A program made the translations under genes and the position numbers. A stretch of 53,315 nucleotides of DNA from Bacteroidales bacterium (GTDB taxonomy: Bacteria; Bacteroidota; Bacteroidia; Bacteroidales; UBA932): the NCBI GenBank assembly GCA_024401715.1, contig JAKSKO010000005.1:1-53315 (forward strand), given 5' to 3'. A model generated the notes under the pieces. The model was not told the origin of the DNA. It searched no databases and saw only the letters and a program-made list of their open reading frames with translations. Numbering within the stretch: the first letter of the stretch is position 1; each line of letters opens with the position of its first letter. Shown one piece after another: positions 1-8,459 of the stretch.

Positions 1-142
1 TTATGCAACGCCCCGCCCGGGGCATTACACCACCATCATCCTATCTCCACATCGTCTGCAGCGGCAACAGCGGCCGGGAGGAAGGACGTGCAGAAGGTGA
101 AGCCCAAAAATCAGCTGTAATAATTCTATTATAATATAGAAT
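1..142. other. Intergenic stretch at left edge with two inverted repeats
   Basis: No convincing gene is visible here. A GC-rich inverted repeat (GCCCC / GGGGC) lies near positions 10-23. A perfect 7-bp AT-rich inverted repeat, ATTCTAT / ATAGAAT, lies at 123-142, directly after the mmdB stop codon. The second could be a weak 3' processing or termination hairpin for the mmd operon, but it has no clear U-tract. Confidence 0.35.
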
Positions 143-1285
143 CTAGCTGAGGAAGCAGAGGAGGATACCGGCGGCCACGGCGCTGCCTATGACGCCGGCA
201 ACGTTAGGGGCCATGGCATTCATCAGAAGATGGTTTTTAGGGTCGAATTCCCTGCCTACGGTCTCTGATACGCGGGCGCTGTCCGGAACGGCAGATACGC
301 CGGCATTGCCTATCAGAGGGTTTATCTTCCTGTCTTCACTAAGGAAGAGGTTCCATATCTTCACGAACAGAACGCCGCAAGTGGTTGCAATTATGAAGGA
401 CACCAGACCCAGCCCGAAGATAAGGGCGGAGCGTCCCGTAAGGAACTTGTCTGCCTGGGTGCTTGCGCCCACGGTGAATCCTATCAGAATGGTTACGACG
501 TCAATCAGCGGGCCGCGTGCGGTTTCGGCCAATCGGCGCGTTACGGTGCTCTCCTTCAACAGGTTACCGAAGAACAGCATACCCAGAAGCGGCAATCCGC
601 TTGGCACTATCACTGCGGTGAAAATAAGACCTATGATAGGGAAGATGGCCTTCTCCCTCTGCGAAACCTGGCGCGGGGTTGGCATCTTTATCAGACGCTC
701 TTTCTTCGTTGTGAGCAGCAGCATTATCGGCCTCTGGATTACAGGCACCAGCGCCATATATGAATAGGCTGATACTGCAATGGCGCCCATCAGGTCCGGT
801 GCCAGCTTGGAGCTTAGGAAGATGGCTGTTGGGCCGTCGGCACCGCCTATGATACCTATCGCACCGGCCTCTGCAGGCATGAAACCAAGGCTGAGGGCCA
901 GCAGATAGGCCCCGAATATGCCCATCTGTGCCGCAGCGCCAATAAGCATAAGCCTGGGCTGCGAAATAAGGGCCGAAAAGTCTGTCATTGCACCTATCCC
1001 AAGGAAGATGAGTGGCGGATACCAGCCATAGCGCACGCCGGAATATAGGATATTAAGAACTGAGCCTTCCTCGTAGATGCCTATGTTCATGCCCTCCACA
1101 AAAGGGATGTTGCCCACTATCATGCCGAAACCTATGGGCACAAGAAGCAATGGCTCCCACTCCCTGCGTATGGCAAGGGTGATGAAGGTGATGCCTATGA
1201 CAATCATCAGGGCATGCTGCCATGTGAAGTTCGGGAAAGAAGTGTATGCCCAGAACTGTTGTAAACTTTCAAATATATTGTTCAT
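143..1285 (-). CDS. mmdB: Na+-translocating decarboxylase beta subunit (MmdB/OadB/GcdB family)
   Basis: This 380-residue polytopic membrane protein is the Na+ channel of biotin-dependent decarboxylases. It decarboxylates carboxybiotin and moves Na+ out of the cell. Family signatures are visible: GGADGPTAIFLSSKLAP near residues 145-162, the loop IQRPIMLLLTTKKER, and GNAGVSAVPDSARV near 328-341. Length is normal for the family (about 375-435). Its ATG shares one base with the TAA of the upstream biotin-carrier gene (TAATG), so the two are probably translationally coupled. With the carboxyltransferase at the head of the operon, the substrate is most likely methylmalonyl-CoA. Glutaconyl-CoA or oxaloacetate cannot be excluded from this subunit alone. 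Confidence 0.93.
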   Translation of the reverse strand: MNNIFESLQQFWAYTSFPNFTWQHALMIVIGITFITLAIRREWEPLLLVPIGFGMIVGNIPFVEGMNIGIYEEGSVLNILYSGVRYGWYPPLIFLGIGAMTDFSALISQPRLMLIGAAAQMGIFGAYLLALSLGFMPAEAGAIGIIGGADGPTAIFLSSKLAPDLMGAIAVSAYSYMALVPVIQRPIMLLLTTKKERLIKMPTPRQVSQREKAIFPIIGLIFTAVIVPSGLPLLGMLFFGNLLKESTVTRRLAETARGPLIDVVTILIGFTVGASTQADKFLTGRSALIFGLGLVSFIIATTCGVLFVKIWNLFLSEDRKINPLIGNAGVSAVPDSARVSETVGREFDPKNHLLMNAMAPNVAGVIGSAVAAGILLCFLS

Positions 1286-1851
1286 TACGCAATAGTCACA
1301 ATTTTAGCACCTTCCAGCACGGAATCGCCCACCTTTATATGTATGGCCTTCACAGTGCCGGCCTTCTCCGCCTCTATGGCGTTCTCCATCTTCATCGCTT
1401 CCAGCGTTGCCACCCTCTGGCCCGGCACAACATGGTCTCCAACGTTCACGCTTATGCCTATGATAACTCCCGGCAAAGGACATATCACGGTTCCGCTGCT
1501 CATTGTGTGCTGACGGCTTGCAGGGTCTGTTGCAATTAGATATTCATCGCTGTGGGCCGATGCAAAGCCCAGTTTCACGTTCATCGGGATGATAACTGGG
1601 GTAGGAAGCTGTCCGTATGGCTGTGAACTGCGGTTTATGGTAATGACACCGCTTTCCACATCGTGTGCTTCCTCTTCTTTCACAGGCTCCGGAATCTCGT
1701 TTGGCCTGATGTTCTTTGCATGCTTAAGCCGATACTCGAAGTACTTGCCCATGAGTGTGTAGCCCATGGCCAGCAGAAGCAGCGCCGCAAACACAACGCA
1801 GATGCACACTCCCGCCAGAACAAAGCCGTATGGTCCGTAAAGATTCTCCAT
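1285..1851 (-). CDS. Decarboxylase gamma/biotin carrier fusion protein
   Basis: The 188-residue protein has two parts. Residues about 8-35 form one transmembrane helix (YGFVLAGVCICVVFAALLLL), as in OadG/MmdD small subunits. Residues about 110-188 are a biotinyl domain with the attachment motif EAMKM, biotin lysine K154. A variable linker joins them. In many relatives the anchor (delta/gamma) and the biotin carrier are separate proteins; here one chain does both jobs, tethering the swinging biotin between MmdA and MmdB. It sits 3 nt after mmdA and overlaps mmdB by one base. Assignment of the biotin domain is firm; equivalence of the N-terminal helix to OadG is by position and shape. Confidence 0.9.
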   Translation of the reverse strand: MENLYGPYGFVLAGVCICVVFAALLLLAMGYTLMGKYFEYRLKHAKNIRPNEIPEPVKEEEAHDVESGVITINRSSQPYGQLPTPVIIPMNVKLGFASAHSDEYLIATDPASRQHTMSSGTVICPLPGVIIGISVNVGDHVVPGQRVATLEAMKMENAIEAEKAGTVKAIHIKVGDSVLEGAKIVTIA

Positions 1852-1854
1852 ATC

Positions 1855-3417
1855 TTACAAAGGCAGGTTGTCGTGCTTCTTGCACGGATTCTTCTGATCC
1901 TTGTTCTCCAGCTGCACCAGTGCGCGCGCAATGCGGAAACGTGTGTTTCTTGGCTCTATCACGTCTTCCACATAACCAGATTCCGCTGCCTGGTACGGGT
2001 TGTTGAAGAGTGCGTCATACTCGGCCATCTTCTCCTCCTTGAACTTCGCCTTCTGCTGCGGGTCTTCAATGGCCTTCAGCTGTTTTGCGTAAAGTATCTC
2101 CACTGCTCCCGATGCACCCAGCACGGCGATGTTTGCGCTTGGCCATGCATAGTTTACATCGCCCCTTAACTGCTTGCAGCTCATTACGATATGTGCGCCG
2201 CCATAGCTCTTGCGCAGGGTGACGGTTACCTTCGGGACGGTGGCCTCGCCATAGGCGTACAGCAGTTTTGCGCCGTTGCTTATTATGCCTGCATATTCCT
2301 GCTGCGTGCCGCAAAGGAAGCCCGGTACGTCAACAAGAGTTACCAGAGGGATGTTGAATGCGTCGCAGAAGCGTACAAAGCGTGCCGCCTTGCGTGAGGC
2401 ATTGATGTCCAGCACACCTGCAAGCACCTTAGGCTGGTTGGCAACAACGCCAACGGATTTTCCTCCTATGTGCGCAAAGCCAACGATAATATTGCGCGCC
2501 CAGTTCTTGTGCACCTCCAGGAAGCCCCCGTCATCCACAATCTCGCCAATGACGTCGTACATGTCATAGGCCTGGTTCGGGTTTTCCGGAATAATCTCGT
2601 TAAGACGGTCCGATACCCTGTCAACCGGGTCCTTCGTAGGAAGCTCCGGAGCCTTGCTTTTCCAGTTCTGGGGCAGGAAGCTTAGCAGGGCCTTTATCAT
2701 ATTGATGCCCTCTGTCTCATCCACAGCCGAAAAATGGGCCACGCCGGATTTCGATGCATGAACCGATGCTCCGCCAAGGTCTTCCTGGTTCACGTCCTCG
2801 CCTGTAACCTGTTTCACAACAGCAGGGCCGGTGAGGAACATATAGGAGCTGTTCTGGATCATTATGTTGAAGTCTGTGAGGGCGGGGGAGTATACCGCAC
2901 CGCCTGCACATGGGCCGAAGATGCCGCTTATCTGCGGAATCACACCGCTGTTCATTATATTGCGCTGGAATATCTCTCCGAAGCCGGCAAGGCTGCTGAT
3001 GCCCTCCTGTATGCGTGCTCCGCCGCTGTCGTTAAGGCCGATGAGGGGTGCGCCGTTCTCGCGCGCCATATCCATAACCTTGCAGATCTTGCGGGCCTGA
3101 ACTTCGCCAAGGGAACCTCCATTCACCGTGAAGTCCTGTGCGTATACAAACACCTGGCGTCCGTTTATTGTGCCCTGGCCGGAAATCACGCCATCTCCGT
3201 CAAAGCGGCTCTTGTCCATGCCGAAGTTGCTGCAGCGGTGCTGTACGAACATATCGTACTCCTCGAAACTGCCTTCGTCCAGCAGCTGGGCCAGCCTTTC
3301 CCTGGCTGTGAATTTTCCCTTGCTGTGCTGCGCTTCAATCCTCTTCTCTCCACCGCCCAATTTTGCGTTTGCACGGCGTTCCACCAGCATTTTTATGTTA
3401 TCTGTCTGTTTAGTCAT
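1855..3417 (-). CDS. mmdA: Methylmalonyl-CoA decarboxylase carboxyltransferase subunit
   Basis: The protein is about 520 residues and belongs to the acyl-CoA carboxyltransferase family (PccB/MmdA). It transfers the carboxyl group of methylmalonyl-CoA to biotin on the downstream carrier protein. Two crotonase-like halves are visible, with GLNDSGGARIQEG, GPCAGGAVYSPALTDF and QVTGEDVNQEDLGGA in the first and the acyl-CoA site region DVPGFLCGTQQE in the second. The ATG at 3417 (MTKQTDN) is preferred over an in-frame TTG at 3441, because that TTG lies inside a TAnnTTTG promoter box. It heads the operon mmdA - gamma/biotin carrier - mmdB, which in Bacteroidales serves succinate-to-propionate fermentation coupled to Na+ export. 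Confidence 0.92.
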   Translation of the reverse strand: MTKQTDNIKMLVERRANAKLGGGEKRIEAQHSKGKFTARERLAQLLDEGSFEEYDMFVQHRCSNFGMDKSRFDGDGVISGQGTINGRQVFVYAQDFTVNGGSLGEVQARKICKVMDMARENGAPLIGLNDSGGARIQEGISSLAGFGEIFQRNIMNSGVIPQISGIFGPCAGGAVYSPALTDFNIMIQNSSYMFLTGPAVVKQVTGEDVNQEDLGGASVHASKSGVAHFSAVDETEGINMIKALLSFLPQNWKSKAPELPTKDPVDRVSDRLNEIIPENPNQAYDMYDVIGEIVDDGGFLEVHKNWARNIIVGFAHIGGKSVGVVANQPKVLAGVLDINASRKAARFVRFCDAFNIPLVTLVDVPGFLCGTQQEYAGIISNGAKLLYAYGEATVPKVTVTLRKSYGGAHIVMSCKQLRGDVNYAWPSANIAVLGASGAVEILYAKQLKAIEDPQQKAKFKEEKMAEYDALFNNPYQAAESGYVEDVIEPRNTRFRIARALVQLENKDQKNPCKKHDNLPL

Positions 3418-3438
3418 AGTATCGTTTATAATAACTTG

Positions 3439-3446
3439 CAAATATA
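3439..3446 (-). promoter_or_regulatory. Candidate -7 box (TATATTTG) for the mmd operon
   Basis: On the minus strand the sequence reads TATATTTG, a perfect TAnnTTTG match, 22 nt before the mmdA ATG at 3417. No clean TTTG -33 partner is seen at the expected distance. Confidence 0.5.
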
Positions 3447-3451
3447 CAAAT

Positions 3452-3482
3452 TTTGCAACGAAAGTAAAAATGACTAACTTTG
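3452..3482 (+). promoter_or_regulatory. rnpB promoter (Bacteroidota type)
   Basis: TTTG at 3452-3455 and TAACTTTG at 3475-3482 are separated by 19 nt, matching the -33 / -7 layout of primary Bacteroidota promoters. The RNase P RNA begins about 18 nt downstream. Confidence 0.7.
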
Positions 3483-3500
3483 CAAATCTTTGAAATAAAA

Positions 3501-3833
3501 CAAGGTGGGGCGAGTTGTCGATGGGGGTATCCTTTCCTATGGAATGGTACCCATTCCATAGGAAAGTCCGGACAAGTAGGGCACCCTGCTGTGGAAAGCA
3601 CAGGTGGGAGTAATTTCAGGCAATCCGTAACAGAGACAGACCGCCAGCGATGGTAAGGGTGAAACCGTGAGGTAAGAGCTTACGCTGCAGCATAGCGATA
3701 TGTTGCAGGGACGGAGCCAGGGCTTGCAAGACCAAATATATCGGCACTATGGGCACTGCCCGTGCCCGCCGAGGGGTAGGTTGCGAAGATAAATGACAAC
3801 ACAAAACAGAAACCGGCTTACGGCTCCGCCTTG
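3501..3833 (+). ncRNA. rnpB: RNase P RNA, type A (rnpB), complete
   Basis: This is the catalytic RNA that trims tRNA 5' leaders. Helix P1 is formed by CAAGGTGGGG (3501-3510) and CTCCGCCTTG (3824-3833). Universally conserved blocks appear in order: GGAAAGTCCGGAC (3561-3573), ACAGAGACAGACCGCC (about 3629-3644), GGTAAGGGTGAAA (3652-3664), GTAAGAGCTTAC (3672-3683), AAGACCAAAT in J15 (3728-3737) and ACAGAAACCGGCTTA (3806-3820). The P17 hairpin GGGCAC/GTGCCC (3751-3767) has loop TGCCC, which pairs with GGGCA (3579-3583) to form P6. A T-tract (3834-3840) follows P1 and ends transcription. The stop codon of the convergent adenosine deaminase gene overlaps this T-tract. The region holds no protein gene, although reading frames cross it. 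Confidence 0.95.
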
Positions 3834-3838
3834 TTTTT

Positions 3839-4801
3839 TTACATTTTCCTTAATTTTTCCTTGATTTCTTCAGGGGCGAAAGAGATTTCTATCGCCTGCT
3901 TCTGCATTTCCATGATTTCGGCATCGGAATAGCAGAAGTTTTCTTTCAGAAGGCTGTATTCGCGCTCCAGTGTGGTGTTTTCAACGCAAGGATCATCGGT
4001 TGCCAGACAGAAACGTATGCCACGGCGTTTGAATTCCAGGATAGGTATCTCCTTAATGTCCTTGTATACACCGGTGCAAAGGTTGGAGGTTTGGCACACA
4101 GTAAGAGGAATGTTCTTCTGCTGCAGAAGGCTCATGGCCTCATCGCTAAGGGATGCCTGCACGCCGTGGTCTATGCGTGACGCACCAAGGTTTATGGCAT
4201 CTATAACGCTCTGCACGCCGTTTATCCTGGTTTCCCCGGCATGTATGCTAAGCGGAACGCCTGCCTGCCTTGCATGTTCAAAGAATGGGGCGTAGGAGGC
4301 TATGTCATATGTTCCGTCATCGCAGGCAAGGCCCATTGCCACAACACCCTTGCCATGATATTTAACAGCCAGACGGGCGGTCTCCATATTCTTGTCGTAT
4401 AGGGCGTCAAAAACCAGCCTTATGCAGCACAGGATGAAACGGGCGGGAACAATACTGTCGTCCAGGCCTGCAATGGCTGCCTGCAGGGCCTCTTCCTGGC
4501 CAAGGCCTCCATCCATGCAGAATATCGGGGCGAAATGAATTTCCGCGTATTCTATCCCGTTTTTCTTAAGGTCTTGCAGCAGATTGCGTACGCATTGGGT
4601 GATAGCCTCTTTTGTTTGCAGCAGGCTGCAAGGGTAGTGGAATTTGGTGAGGAACTCCGCCAGGGAATCGTTACCCGGCCTCACCTGCATTTTCTCTCTA
4701 AGTTCTTCATCTCCAAGAACAGGAAGTCCCTGCATTGCCGCAAGCATTCTGGCCGATTCAAATGAAACGGCTCCGTCAAGGTGTATGTGGAGGTCTATCA
4801 T
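3839..4801 (-). CDS. add: Adenosine deaminase family protein
   Basis: The 320-residue protein fits the metal-dependent adenosine/adenine deaminase family, which converts adenosine to inosine in purine salvage. Visible motifs are the metal-binding HIHLDG (residues 5-10), SIHAGET (about 185-191) with the metal-binding His, RIDHGV with the substrate His, and LATDDP near the C-terminus with the metal-binding Asp. Length is close to bacterial Add (about 330). It is encoded convergent with rnpB, and its TAA lies in the rnpB terminator T-tract. HicAB lies just upstream in the same orientation. It is one of the genes between the complete rnpB and the partial rnpB copy. Adenine versus adenosine specificity cannot be told by eye. 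Confidence 0.85.
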   Translation of the reverse strand: MIDLHIHLDGAVSFESARMLAAMQGLPVLGDEELREKMQVRPGNDSLAEFLTKFHYPCSLLQTKEAITQCVRNLLQDLKKNGIEYAEIHFAPIFCMDGGLGQEEALQAAIAGLDDSIVPARFILCCIRLVFDALYDKNMETARLAVKYHGKGVVAMGLACDDGTYDIASYAPFFEHARQAGVPLSIHAGETRINGVQSVIDAINLGASRIDHGVQASLSDEAMSLLQQKNIPLTVCQTSNLCTGVYKDIKEIPILEFKRRGIRFCLATDDPCVENTTLEREYSLLKENFCYSDAEIMEMQKQAIEISFAPEEIKEKLRKM

Positions 4802-4849
4802 TATTTATTTTCGCTGTGCAAATATCGCCAAATTATGCCGAAATCACAA

Positions 4850-5185
4850 CTAAACAACTGCTGCGTCAAGTGTTTTGCTTATGAATTTGTTTATTGTGAT
4901 TCCACTCATCATGGCTTTCTGTGCAATAAGACTGTGCGTCTTGGGGGATATCCTTATACTCAAAGTTCCTGAATATGTTTTTTCTGCTTTGATTCCCTGT
5001 TCTTTGCAGAATTCCAGATATTCATCAACAGTCTTGTGAAATTCTGAAACAAGTTCTTTTATTGTTTCAGCTTCATACGTGAGCAAAGAATTGACACCAA
5101 TTACTTTTCCGAAAAGGATGTTGTCTTCTATGCTATATTCTATACTTCCGAGGTATCCCTTGTATGTCAAGCATTCGTTATTCAT
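4850..5185 (-). CDS. hicB: HicB family antitoxin
   Basis: The 111-residue protein has the HicB layout: an N-terminal partial RNase H-like domain (YKGYLGSIEYSIEDN, residues 8-22) and a C-terminal ribbon-helix-helix DNA-binding segment (SGTLSIRISPKTHSLIAQKA, about 72-91). It should neutralise HicA and repress the operon. Its ATG overlaps the hicA stop by 4 nt (ATGA), so toxin and antitoxin are coupled with the toxin gene first, the usual hicAB order. Confidence 0.9.
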   Translation of the reverse strand: MNNECLTYKGYLGSIEYSIEDNILFGKVIGVNSLLTYEAETIKELVSEFHKTVDEYLEFCKEQGIKAEKTYSGTLSIRISPKTHSLIAQKAMMSGITINKFISKTLDAAVV

Positions 5186-5439
5186 AGCAATTCATTTTTT
5201 GTAAGCGTATCTATAATATTGTCAATTACGTACATCTTCAGTGTATTCGCCGGATGAGGAGTGTGAATCATTATTGTGATTCCCTTTTCACGATTGAGGT
5301 ATTTTACTCTTGAACCGGATGTCATTCCTTTATTATCCTTTTCAAAGCCCATAGAGTTTAATAGCTTGTCCAATTCATTAATTGTAAAATCTGTGGGGCG
5401 TCTTCTAAGTCTTTTAATCAGTTTGTCATTCTTTGTCAT
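5182..5439 (-). CDS. hicA: HicA family mRNA interferase toxin
   Basis: This 85-residue protein matches Bacteroidota HicA toxins, with a dsRNA-binding-like fold. The segments TSGSRVKYLNRE and IMIHTPHPANTLK correspond to the conserved GS[HR]..Y and H.PHP motifs. The usual GSH histidine is Arg here (GSR), as in the longer Bacteroidota subgroup, so catalysis likely relies on the distal His residues. HicA cleaves mRNA to halt translation. It is first in the hicAB operon and has its own promoter-like box 13 nt upstream. Confidence 0.87.
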   Translation of the reverse strand: MTKNDKLIKRLRRRPTDFTINELDKLLNSMGFEKDNKGMTSGSRVKYLNREKGITIMIHTPHPANTLKMYVIDNIIDTLTKNELL

Positions 5440-5451
5440 AAATTATTGGTG

Positions 5452-5459
5452 CAAATGTA
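5452..5459 (-). promoter_or_regulatory. Candidate hicAB promoter -7 box (TACATTTG)
   Basis: The minus strand reads TACATTTG, a perfect TAnnTTTG match, 13 nt before the hicA ATG. A possible -33 TTTG lies at 5475-5478, but the spacing (15 nt) is shorter than usual. Confidence 0.45.
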
Positions 5460-5572
5460 GTTAATTTTTGGTTACAAATTTCCTTTTTGCACTACAATTT
5501 TATGAAAAAGTATTCCAATGTTTACATTTCAAAGTAAGGTTTTGTGAATTTTGATGCTTTTTGTTTTTATTG

Positions 5573-5617
5573 AAAAAAAAGAAGGTGACCTTCAAGTCTT
5601 ACGACTATTGGGCCACC
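5573..5617 (-). terminator. Rho-independent terminator of the truncated lipoprotein gene
   Basis: On the minus strand GGTGGCC...GGTCACC closes a stem, with the inner stem AGTCGTAAGACT, followed by TTCTTTTTTTT. The plus-strand bases 5583-5606 recur exactly at 46743-46766. Confidence 0.75.
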
Positions 5618-5641
5618 CTCTTAATGATATATTGGAGATTG

Positions 5642-6376
<735 letters not shown>

Positions 6377-6513
6377 TGTTGCAGGGACGGAACCAGGGCC
6401 TGCAAGACCAAATTTATCGGCATTATGAGTACTGCCCGTACTCGCCGAGGGGTAGGTTGCGTAGATAAATGGCAGCACAAAACAGAAACCGGCTTACGGC
6501 CCCGCCTTGTTTT
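6377..6513 (+). pseudogene. Partial second copy of the rnpB 3' end (137 nt)
   Basis: Bases 6377-6513 align without gaps to 3701-3837 of the complete rnpB, with 12 differences (about 91% identity). The J15-P18 region and the ACAGAAACCGGCTTA block are intact. In P17 the stem GGGCAC/GTGCCC has become GAGTAC/GTACTC with loop TGCCC unchanged; that is two compensated base pairs. The 5' two thirds of the RNA, including the P1 5' strand and P4 5' strand, are absent, so it cannot be functional. It directly abuts the truncated lipoprotein gene and is in direct orientation relative to rnpB. Confidence 0.92.
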
Positions 6514-6540
6514 ATAAAAAAAAGACCCCGTGTGGGGCCT
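6514..6540 (-). terminator. Terminator of the three-lipoprotein operon
   Basis: On the minus strand GGCCCC-ACAC-GGGGTC forms a 6-bp stem, followed by eight T, 7 nt after the stop codon of the 164-residue lipoprotein. Confidence 0.85.
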
Positions 6541-6546
6541 TTTCTT

Positions 6547-7041
6547 TTAAAACTCTCCTTCATAATTGAAACTGAACGGCTTGCCGTCGCGCAGTATTAC
6601 ATCCATCTCTATCTTGTAGGCGTTTTTGCCTGACGCCTTCTTTATTTTCATCTTGCCGCTCTGGGGTGCAAAATAAGGCGAGTAATAGTGGCTCAGATCC
6701 TCAAAGAGGATGACGTAATCTATCCTGTTGCTAAGGCTTGGGTCGCCGAAATCTAATTCCCTTCCCATATTGTAATCGGGAATCATTATATTGAGGTAGG
6801 AATTGTACGGCTTTTGCGGCTCGCGTGCAATCAAAAAGGTGTAATAACCTTCTTCAAATGCCGCTCCCAGCGTATGTACGGAGTATTCCTTGCCGTCGTA
6901 AGTGTATGAGCAGAGGGGAGTAACGGGTACTTCCTTTATTACCTCCTTGTCAACATAAACAATCTCGGTTTTTGTGCAGGAGCAGAATGACAGGGCCCAT
7001 AGAATGACGGCTGCCATTAATGTTATTCTTGTCTTTTTCAT
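6547..7041 (-). CDS. Small lipoprotein with one copy of a calycin-like module (unrecognised family)
   Basis: The 164-residue protein starts with a type II signal peptide and lipobox LSFCSC (Cys22). The mature part begins TEIVYVDKEVIKEVP, echoing the 434-residue protein two genes upstream (ENEIIKEVP). The remainder is beta-rich and ends with the motif SGKMKIKKASGKNAYKIEMD...FSFNYEGEF. The same pattern (G-x-[ILM]-x-[IV]...Y-x-[IV]...Y/F-x-G-x-[FL]) recurs in the two upstream lipoproteins, so I infer this is a one-module member of that set. It is last in a three-gene operon, starting 3 nt after the previous stop. No function can be assigned; location is probably the outer membrane. Confidence 0.75.
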   Translation of the reverse strand: MKKTRITLMAAVILWALSFCSCTKTEIVYVDKEVIKEVPVTPLCSYTYDGKEYSVHTLGAAFEEGYYTFLIAREPQKPYNSYLNIMIPDYNMGRELDFGDPSLSNRIDYVILFEDLSHYYSPYFAPQSGKMKIKKASGKNAYKIEMDVILRDGKPFSFNYEGEF

Positions 7042-7044
7042 TCC

Positions 7045-8451
7045 TTACTTGATATAAACCGGTGTTCCCTTGTACTCCATCTTGATGGCTGTCTTTGATG
7101 AATGCAGAGGGTAGATGTTGGCAAGCTGGCAGTGCAGAAGGCCTGTCTGTGGATTGTATTCGTGGCAGATGAAAGAGCCTGTGTCCAGATTATCCTTGTT
7201 CCATGTATTGCCGTCATAGCTTACGCAGAAGACCTCCTTGTCTGTGCTCAGACCAACGCTAGTTCCCCATTTGCTTGCCGAAATCCTTATGATCAGAGGG
7301 TCGGCTTCTTTGGCTGCGGCAACGGTGGTGATGCCTTCCGCCTGCAGCATATACACTTCGGCCACTTCTGAGCTCAGGTCAACCACACATGACTTGATTG
7401 TGTAGTCTTTGTTGTTGTAAGTGAATTTGTTGTCAATCGGACGCTGGATGCTCAGATCCTTGAGAGTACCCTGGAATACCACGTCAAGCGTTGTGTCTTC
7501 CATCTCTTCGTACATATCCACGGCCTTTGCTCCGGATACAACAATCTCGTACTCGTATTGGGCAATTTCCTTTATCATGATGTTGCCGCTTGTGATGAAC
7601 CATTCGCTGTTGAAGTCCCTCACCATTATTTCCAGATCGCCGGATTTTATGCTGTCTGCAATATCGTGGCTCTTGCCGTCGCAAAGAGCCTTGGATGGCA
7701 GGACGCCAAGGTATGTTGTCCTTTCCAGATCCTCGCCCCACTCAATTTCTCCCGATGAAAGGTACATTGCAAGAGGAGCGTCTGCAAGACCGGTCTCTTC
7801 GTAAAATGCGGCACGTACCGGACGGCTGAAATCACCCCACTGGAACACGCTGTCGTTCTCTCCGCCCGGAGTGTAATCGCAGTTGCAGCTGAACCAGAGA
7901 TAACCCCCGCTGGCAAGTTCCAGTTTGGCCTCTGCATGGGCTTCATTCTTCTCTTTGTCTATATCAAACTCCAGGTGGCCTCCGGTGATGGCCTCGTCCT
8001 TGTTGATGTCGTCAATACCAAAGTGGATGACACTCAGGAAGTTGGCCCCAAGCATCCAGTGCATTGTCTCTGTGTTGATGTCAACCTTCTGGTTAAGCAG
8101 CGGGGACATCACGGAAATGCCAAAGACGTTGCAATTGTCCGGAAATGAGTATTCGTCACTTGTGAGAAGCTCTTTTGACAAGCCAGGGATATCGGCAAAA
8201 TACAGGGTGTAGAAACCTGCCGATGAAACAAAGCTTGCCGCGCTTTTCATTTCAACTTTTTTCACCAGTTTCTCTTTGCCGTCCACAACGGTTACGTAGG
8301 CCATGCAATTGCTTGGCTCCCATTCATCTTTTATTTCTGGTTTTTCCGGCTGCGGAGTTGGTTCAGGTTCCGGTTTTGGGTCTGGTGAAACAGGTTTGCA
8401 TGCGAATACGGTGAGCATCGCAGCAGCAAAAAGTGTGATGTATTTTTTCAT
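7045..8451 (-). CDS. Lipoprotein with about three calycin-like modules (unrecognised family)
   Basis: The 468-residue protein has a type II signal peptide with lipobox TVFAC (Cys18) and a Pro/Glu/Lys-rich spacer (residues 20-42). Three roughly 130-150-residue beta-rich segments follow (about 45-195, 205-330, 335-468). The first two end with G-x-[LI]-x-[IF]...YLWFSC or ...VVFQGTL. The third opens with YNNKDYTIKS, resembling YDGKEYSVHT in the downstream 164-residue protein. It is the middle gene of an operon, 8 nt after the previous stop and 3 nt before the next start. Surface lipoprotein of unknown function; a role next to the TonB receptor locus is only suggested by position. Confidence 0.75.
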   Translation of the reverse strand: MKKYITLFAAAMLTVFACKPVSPDPKPEPEPTPQPEKPEIKDEWEPSNCMAYVTVVDGKEKLVKKVEMKSAASFVSSAGFYTLYFADIPGLSKELLTSDEYSFPDNCNVFGISVMSPLLNQKVDINTETMHWMLGANFLSVIHFGIDDINKDEAITGGHLEFDIDKEKNEAHAEAKLELASGGYLWFSCNCDYTPGGENDSVFQWGDFSRPVRAAFYEETGLADAPLAMYLSSGEIEWGEDLERTTYLGVLPSKALCDGKSHDIADSIKSGDLEIMVRDFNSEWFITSGNIMIKEIAQYEYEIVVSGAKAVDMYEEMEDTTLDVVFQGTLKDLSIQRPIDNKFTYNNKDYTIKSCVVDLSSEVAEVYMLQAEGITTVAAAKEADPLIIRISASKWGTSVGLSTDKEVFCVSYDGNTWNKDNLDTGSFICHEYNPQTGLLHCQLANIYPLHSSKTAIKMEYKGTPVYIK

Positions 8452-8459
8452 GATTCTTC

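Noticed and set aside
3410-3804. Minus-strand frames of about 62 codons across 3.4-3.8 kb
   Set aside because: They lie over the RNase P RNA gene, whose conserved blocks and P1 pairing explain the sequence.
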